From Rhynchopus sp. YZ270_cl-10 (taxonomy: Eukaryota > Euglenozoa > Diplonemea > Diplonemida > Diplonemidae): a stretch of 64,000 nucleotides of DNA. Where the stretch lies: NCBI GenBank assembly GCA_964035575.1, contig OZ037928.1, positions 1 through 64,000 of the forward strand, given 5' to 3'. The stretch's first letter is position 1; each line of letters starts with the position of its first letter. The notes below the pieces were generated by a model. It was not told where the DNA came from. It made no database searches and was given only the letters and a program-made list of their open reading frames with translations. This document shows, one piece after another, positions 59,761 through 64,000 of this stretch. Both the position numbers and the translations under genes were made by a program.

Positions 59761-60884
59761 ACCGTCAAAACGACCATCAAAAACCAAGTCATTTTAATTT
59801 TTCTACACCGTTATGAGATACTATGGTCTCAGGGGGGGGGGTAACACACATCTCACACAACAAAAAAAAAATGCAGAAAAAAAAGCTGGAAAAAGTGAAA
59901 TCGATAGTGATGTGTTTAGGGGAACAAAATAAGCAAAAAAAAAAAAAAGACAAGAAAATAGTACACATGCCACACAGAGAACAGGCCCGGATTGAAAGAA
60001 TATATTCTTTATGTTTGAGGGGGGGGAAAAGGAAAAAAACTTAAAGATGGATATGCCCTTCGTGACACACACCCACCTATAAAAAACAAATAGAAAGTGA
60101 GGTGGAAATTTTTGCGACTTTTTAGAAGAAAAAGAAGACCTGGTTGCGCTTGGTCAATCTCTTATTACAAAAAATTTGTCAGCGCCACCTCACATACCCC
60201 ACACGACAGTTGAAGTAAAAAAAAAAATGATTTCATTCTGGTTTCTACTGCGGTAAAAAAAACACTTTACGGCAGTAAAAAAAACCCACAAATTAAGTCA
60301 TTTCTTACTTCAGCGATTCCTGAAAAGGCATCGAACACAAACAAAAATGGTATTTTTTTTGGGTGCGCGCGAAAGTCTCAGGAACATCAACAGAGGGGTT
60401 GGTTGGAGGGAGAGCGGGAAAGCAGGGGGGGAGGAAGAGGGGGGCGAAACGATAGAACGTACAGGCTAAAAAAAAATAAACAAAAAAAAATACACACGAA
60501 TCAATGCGTTGACCATCCTCTCATTTCTCTCTCTTCTCTCTCTTGCTGGTTTTAGGCTGTGTATTAATTTGCATAAAAAAAAAATGTATTTTTTTTTTTC
60601 TTCTTCTCGCGTCAGCAAAAAAAAATTTTGCAAAAAAATACAGCCATCCCTCCAGCGTTCTCCTTATGTTTTCAAAAAAACGCAGGAAAAAAAGAGAAAA
60701 ATAAAACAAAAAGAAGAGCGGGTTGGACAACGACTGGTTGAAAGAGTTAAAACCGATGTAACAAAAAAAACCGAAAGAAAAAGACCCCAAGAAATTGAGG
60801 ATTCTTTTCTTTGCTACATACGACTAAAAAGGTCAGAATGGGGGATCTGACAGATACACAAAAGAGGGGGAGAAGAAGATGAAA

Positions 60885-60902
60885 CTAAGCCTCACGCTTA
60901 AG
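60885..60902 (-). other. CTAAGC-type hairpin, site 8
   Basis: CTAAGC, CTCAC loop, GCTTAAG, with AAGATGAAA before and TCACCTTA after on plus. It is the shortest loop of the group. Confidence 0.5.
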
Positions 60903-61740
60903 TCACCTTACTGAATAAACATAAGACCCCACACACAAAAAAAAAACATGAAAAAGAAAAAAAAGAGTGCTAGGTGGAAGAAGGATGCCACATATGAAAT
61001 GGTCAGGAATCAATGTTCGTGGGGGGGGGGGGGGGGGAATTGGGGGTTTTCATGAATTTTTGTTGATATTTTTGGTGCTCTGTTTTGTTTTTGTTTTTGT
61101 TTTTTTTTTTTAGCAGGTATTGCCTCTGCAAGCAGAGGGATACGAAAAAAACACACAGCACACGCATTTTTTTAAAATTCTAAACTCAACAATGTTATTG
61201 TAAAAATAAACACAGAACAAGAAAAAAAAAAAAAGCAAAGCTGTCCGCGCCAGCAAAAGCAAAGAAGAAAAAGAAACAAATAGAAGCTTTTCAGAGGATG
61301 AAATGAGCACTTTTTTTAAAATTTAATTTGCTTTTTGCCCACTCATCCTCTCCCATATCTTTTTAAACTTTTTTTGTTGTGTCGACAATCGCCAGAACCA
61401 TGCTGGGTAAACAAATAACTTTGCTCGAGAACACACAAACAAGGGACATTTAAAAAAAAAAAAAATCACTCGAAAACAGGAATGTGGGGGGAACCAAGGG
61501 GTCTCGTGAACATGATAATGTATTTTCTTTTTCTTTTTTTTTCCTTTTTTTTTTTTTTTGACTCGACCTTCACTCCTGATGGTGCCTTTGTAATAAGAGG
61601 TGCACCAACAAAAAGAGAGAAAAATGTGTATATGGTCGAATGGTGTCATGTCGAAGGTCATACAGTGACCTCAAGAAAAGCTACTCATTGATGGAATTTT
61701 CACCGTTTTTATTTTTTTTTGCCTCGCCTTTAAGCAAAGT

Positions 61741-61810
61741 GAAGTTATTGATGCAGGCACCTCCCTGCTGATCCACTGTATGCCTACCTATAGCTGAATG
61801 AAAGCACAAA
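61741..61810 (-). other. Conserved intergenic block, site 4 (diverged)
   Basis: GATGCAGGCACCTCC, GATCCACTG and GAATGAAAGCAC on plus align with the PLAC8-linked blocks. The potential GGCA/TGCC pairing and the GTGGRTCAG loop (minus) are kept while the sequence between has changed. Confidence 0.45.
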
Positions 61811-61816
61811 AACAAA

Positions 61817-61880
61817 AGTTTGACTTGCAATACAAAGCCCTCTCTCCGTGACAGCGAACCTTTTGGATATATGACCGAAA
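61817..61880 (+). repeat. Short repeat shared with 52588-52650
   Basis: Second copy of the ~63-bp repeat, directly next to conserved block site 4. Confidence 0.6.
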
Positions 61881-62667
61881 CAAAAGGAAGGAAGATGAAA
61901 GAGCACATCTTGACAATCTTGATACAGTGATCAATTTTTTTTGTTTTTTTTTTCTTTCAACAAAACTTTTTTCTTTCTTCCACCATCCACTTCAGAGGGA
62001 AGATAAAAGAGAAAAATAGTTTTGGAGGTCAAAAGATGGAATATTAACCAAAACCCCACACCAAGTGTGACTCTCACTGACACCGCTGGCGGGCACACTT
62101 CGGCACGTGCCTGTGAGGGCTGCCCTGATTGATCTTCCCAGTAACTAGCGAATGCTGCCTGAGTATAAAGATGGAATAGTGGTGTAGCAGTATTTTGGTG
62201 GTATGTGCCTTCATTGCATGAATGACATAACATTTTCTTTTGTCCAATTTTTTGCTCAATATCACGGTGACGAGTTCATAGATTGTATTTGTGCAAAAAG
62301 GCTGCAAAAAATGTTTTTTCTTTTTGGTCGAAAATCTATCATATGCAAATGTTCTTTTCTTTGAAATTTTTCGTTATTTACAGGGTTCTTATTCTTTGTA
62401 TTTTGTTGAAGAAGAAAAAACCCTTTCCGACGTTGTAAAAAAAAATTAAAAATGAAATGATGAGGAAATAAAGAAAAAGGACATAGTCAAAGGGCGGGAG
62501 GAGTAAGAGAGGGACAACAGAATATTTGTACAGGAATTTTACTTTATCACAATAAACAAAGACGTTTGCTTTTTGATAAATCCATTAAAAATTCGCTGAA
62601 ACTTAAATCTGTCATTTTTTCATCTTTTTTTTTTTTGATTTTTTGATATTTTTTTTGATATTTTTTT

Positions 62668-63576
62668 TTATGCAACCTTCTCCTCACCTGCCTTCACCTT
62701 CGGCTTCTTGACAGTCTGCTTGTAAATACAGATCGCAGCAAGGTGGTTGGTGTTGAATGGCCTCTCGCCGTTGTACATGAAGTTGCTGAGCTTACGGATC
62801 TGGAGGGGCTGGTCCCTAGGCATGTACCCGAAGTACAGGATGATGTCCTTGAGCAGCGTCATCATCCATTCGGGGCTGATGACGAGGGTAGGCAGAACTG
62901 CCTCGAGCATGTACCCGAACAGACGGTTGTGCAGACCAGGGGTCTTGACCGATGCAAGCGAGGAGGACATGCCAGACTTCCCCATCAGGCACTTCAGCAG
63001 CATGACCGCGTTCGTCGAGTACGACCAGGTCCACTGGCAGTCGTGCTCGATCTGGAGGTTCAGCGTACCGTCACCCATCTTGCCGAACACTCCGGACCCT
63101 CTGTGCGACTCAAGGACACCAACGTAGAGGGTGTGCACCAGGGTCTTCTCCTCGCGATGGGGCCACTCCGCAAGCATTTGCCGTGCGAATTCCTTGACCA
63201 TGGCGGCGTGGGCGGCGACCCTGCCGAGTCTCTCCTCATCAAGGTGCTGGAGGTGGTTGGAGGAGACCGCAAGGTTGCAGCCAATGACCTTCCCGGTGTC
63301 CTTCTCGACGCAGACCATGCCAAGGCAGGGCTTCATCGCGCTGATGTCGTAGACGTTGCGGCCGTACACCTTGATGTCCTCGTTGGTAGCACCCAGGGCA
63401 CGGAAGTTGGGGTTCTCGTACTGGTTCGCAAGGTAGAATTCGGCGAACTCCTCACGGTCGCACTCAGGCGAGGTCATGAACTCGAGGGTGTCCATGTCGA
63501 CCGGGTTCACGGGCTTCTCGGTGGAGGTGGAGGCCTTCTCCTGCTGGGGGGCAACGCATGGTGTGGAGAGAGTCAT
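62668..63576 (-). CDS. GNAT-like N-acyltransferase
   Basis: 302 residues. The start MTLSTPCVAP (63576) is preferred over a longer frame that runs back into rRNA-like sequence; it follows an A-run (AAAAAAATGAC) as at other genes here. After a Ser/Thr-rich leader (1-35), the helix EEFAEFYLANQYENPNF is followed by strands PCLGMVCVEKDTGKVIGC (83-100). Then comes a long helix (LGRVAAHAAMVKEFARQMLA) and TLVHTLYVGVLESHRGSGVF (145-164). The VxxxxRGSG stretch (Arg159-Gly162) after a beta strand matches motif A of GNAT acyltransferases, which binds the pyrophosphate of acetyl-CoA. The chain is longer than a minimal GNAT (about 150-170), with a C-terminal extension of about 110 residues ending KPKVKAGEE. 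Substrate is unknown; an arylalkylamine-type acyltransferase is one possibility. Confidence 0.5.
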   Translation of the reverse strand: MTLSTPCVAPQQEKASTSTEKPVNPVDMDTLEFMTSPECDREEFAEFYLANQYENPNFRALGATNEDIKVYGRNVYDISAMKPCLGMVCVEKDTGKVIGCNLAVSSNHLQHLDEERLGRVAAHAAMVKEFARQMLAEWPHREEKTLVHTLYVGVLESHRGSGVFGKMGDGTLNLQIEHDCQWTWSYSTNAVMLLKCLMGKSGMSSSLASVKTPGLHNRLFGYMLEAVLPTLVISPEWMMTLLKDIILYFGYMPRDQPLQIRKLSNFMYNGERPFNTNHLAAICIYKQTVKKPKVKAGEEKVA

Positions 63577-63765
63577 TTTTTTTTGATGTGTTTTTTGTTG
63601 TGTTTTTTTGTGTTTGGTAATTGCCTGATTGTGTTTTTGGAGGGGAGAAAAAAATATTTCAGTTTTTTTTTTTTTGTGGCAATTAAAGGTGTAAGGTGAA
63701 GACGACCACTTTGCAGATGTGAGGAGAATATGACGGGGCCATAGAGCGCCCTCAATTCCTTTAAG
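63577..63765. other. Junction between the acyltransferase gene and the rRNA fragment
   Basis: No gene is seen. TCAATTCCTTTAAG at 63752-63765 is identical to the universal 18S word at 63934-63947, although here it stands where the rRNA similarity ends. Confidence 0.5.
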
Positions 63766-63928
63766 AGAATCAACCAGACAAATCACTCCACCAACCAGGA
63801 GGCCATGCACCACCACACAATGGATCGAGAAAGAGCTCTCAATCTGTCAATCCTTACATTGTCCTGACCTAGTAAAATTCCCCGTGTTGAGTCAAATTAA
63901 ACCGCATACTCCACGCCTGGTGGTGTCA

Positions 63929-63961
<33 letters not shown>

Positions 63962-64000
63962 ATGTACTCCCCCCTGAACTCATAATCTTTGATTTCTCGT
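63766..64000 (-). rRNA. Partial 18S (SSU) rRNA, continuing past the window edge
   Basis: On minus the sequence contains the universal words CTTAAAGGAATTGACGGAA (63931-63949 region), TTAATTTGACTCAACACGGG, GGATTGACAGATTGAGAGCT, GGTGGTGCATGGCC and GTTGGTGGAGTGATTTGTCT in correct order. Changes against most eukaryotes include GAGTATGCGGTTTAATTTG and GGTCAGGACAATGTAAGG. Similarity stops at about GTTGATTC (63766), in the middle of the 3' major domain. Either the copy is truncated or a divergent or fragmented rRNA is present. Only about 235 bases are in the window. Confidence 0.85.

Larger units (their letters stand above)
57597..62667. other. 5-kb AT-rich intergenic region without a supported gene
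   Basis: Homopolymer tracts are frequent (T-runs at 58760-58800, G-run at 61021-61037). Frames present, such as one at 60509-60850, are Lys/Phe-rich translations of A/T runs. The recognisable contents are two hairpins of the CTAAGC family, one conserved block and one short repeat, listed separately. Confidence 0.6.

Noticed and set aside
59821-61691. Several 60-110-codon ORFs rich in Phe/Lys
   Set aside because: They are translations of poly(T)/poly(A) tracts without conserved sequence.
62668-63816. 382-residue version of the acyltransferase
   Set aside because: The extra N-terminus is translated 18S rRNA and an A-rich leader. The ATG at 63576 fits other genes here.

Overview
The window looks like nuclear DNA of a unicellular eukaryote. 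It contains spliceosomal introns with GTATGT/GTATGC donors, a peroxisomal import receptor (PEX5), PLAC8-type cysteine-rich proteins, and a fragment of a divergent eukaryotic 18S rRNA at the right edge. All host genes between about 36 and 64 kb lie on the minus strand. That layout would suit long one-way gene arrays such as those of Euglenozoa, but no spliced leader or other lineage marker is visible, so the lineage is left open.

Left part (1-34.3 kb): repeats and retroelements. G-rich minisatellites (GGGTCTGC, GGGTTTGC and GGGTGTGG-type units) fill most of 1-6.06 kb. They are interrupted by a small ORF resembling the end of a tyrosine recombinase (1643-2116). A 1,069-bp block carrying a Helitron Rep fragment occurs twice (1-1069 and 5374-6442). 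Then come two nearly identical long LINEs in opposite orientation (6533-15957 plus; 15971-25396 minus). Both encode OTU protease, zinc fingers, reverse transcriptase, restriction-like endonuclease, a second OTU, a Cys-rich zinc module and a coiled coil. LINE copy 2 is flanked by a 13-bp target-site duplication, so the giant palindrome is explained by a nested insertion. At 28211-33127 (minus) a related element carries a 1,638-codon ORF that keeps the endonuclease and two OTU domains but has no reverse transcriptase. Its leader is a tandem repeat in which every unit contains an ATG.

Right part (34.3-64 kb): host genes with small transposons between them. In genomic order these are four PLAC8-family paralogs (35974-36390, 39147-39554, 41078-41500, 44644-45066), a ubiquitin-like/LRR/NLS gene (45377-46270), a complete plus-strand hAT transposon (48631-51354) with one 43-bp intron, a six-exon PEX5 gene (52907-56273), a second ubiquitin-like/LRR gene (56703-57596), and a GNAT-like acyltransferase (62668-63576). 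Part of an 18S rRNA gene (about 63766-64000) runs off the edge. Foldback and MITE-like elements and pentamer/heptamer microsatellites sit in the spacers.

Two intergenic motifs recur and are not explained by known features. One is a short hairpin with CTAAGC/GCTTAG arms, at eight sites. The other is a conserved block of about 65 bp, at four sites. Both lie mostly 0.5-1.1 kb downstream of PLAC8 stop codons. Together with the endonuclease-OTU ORF that lacks reverse transcriptase, these are the best candidates for something undescribed.
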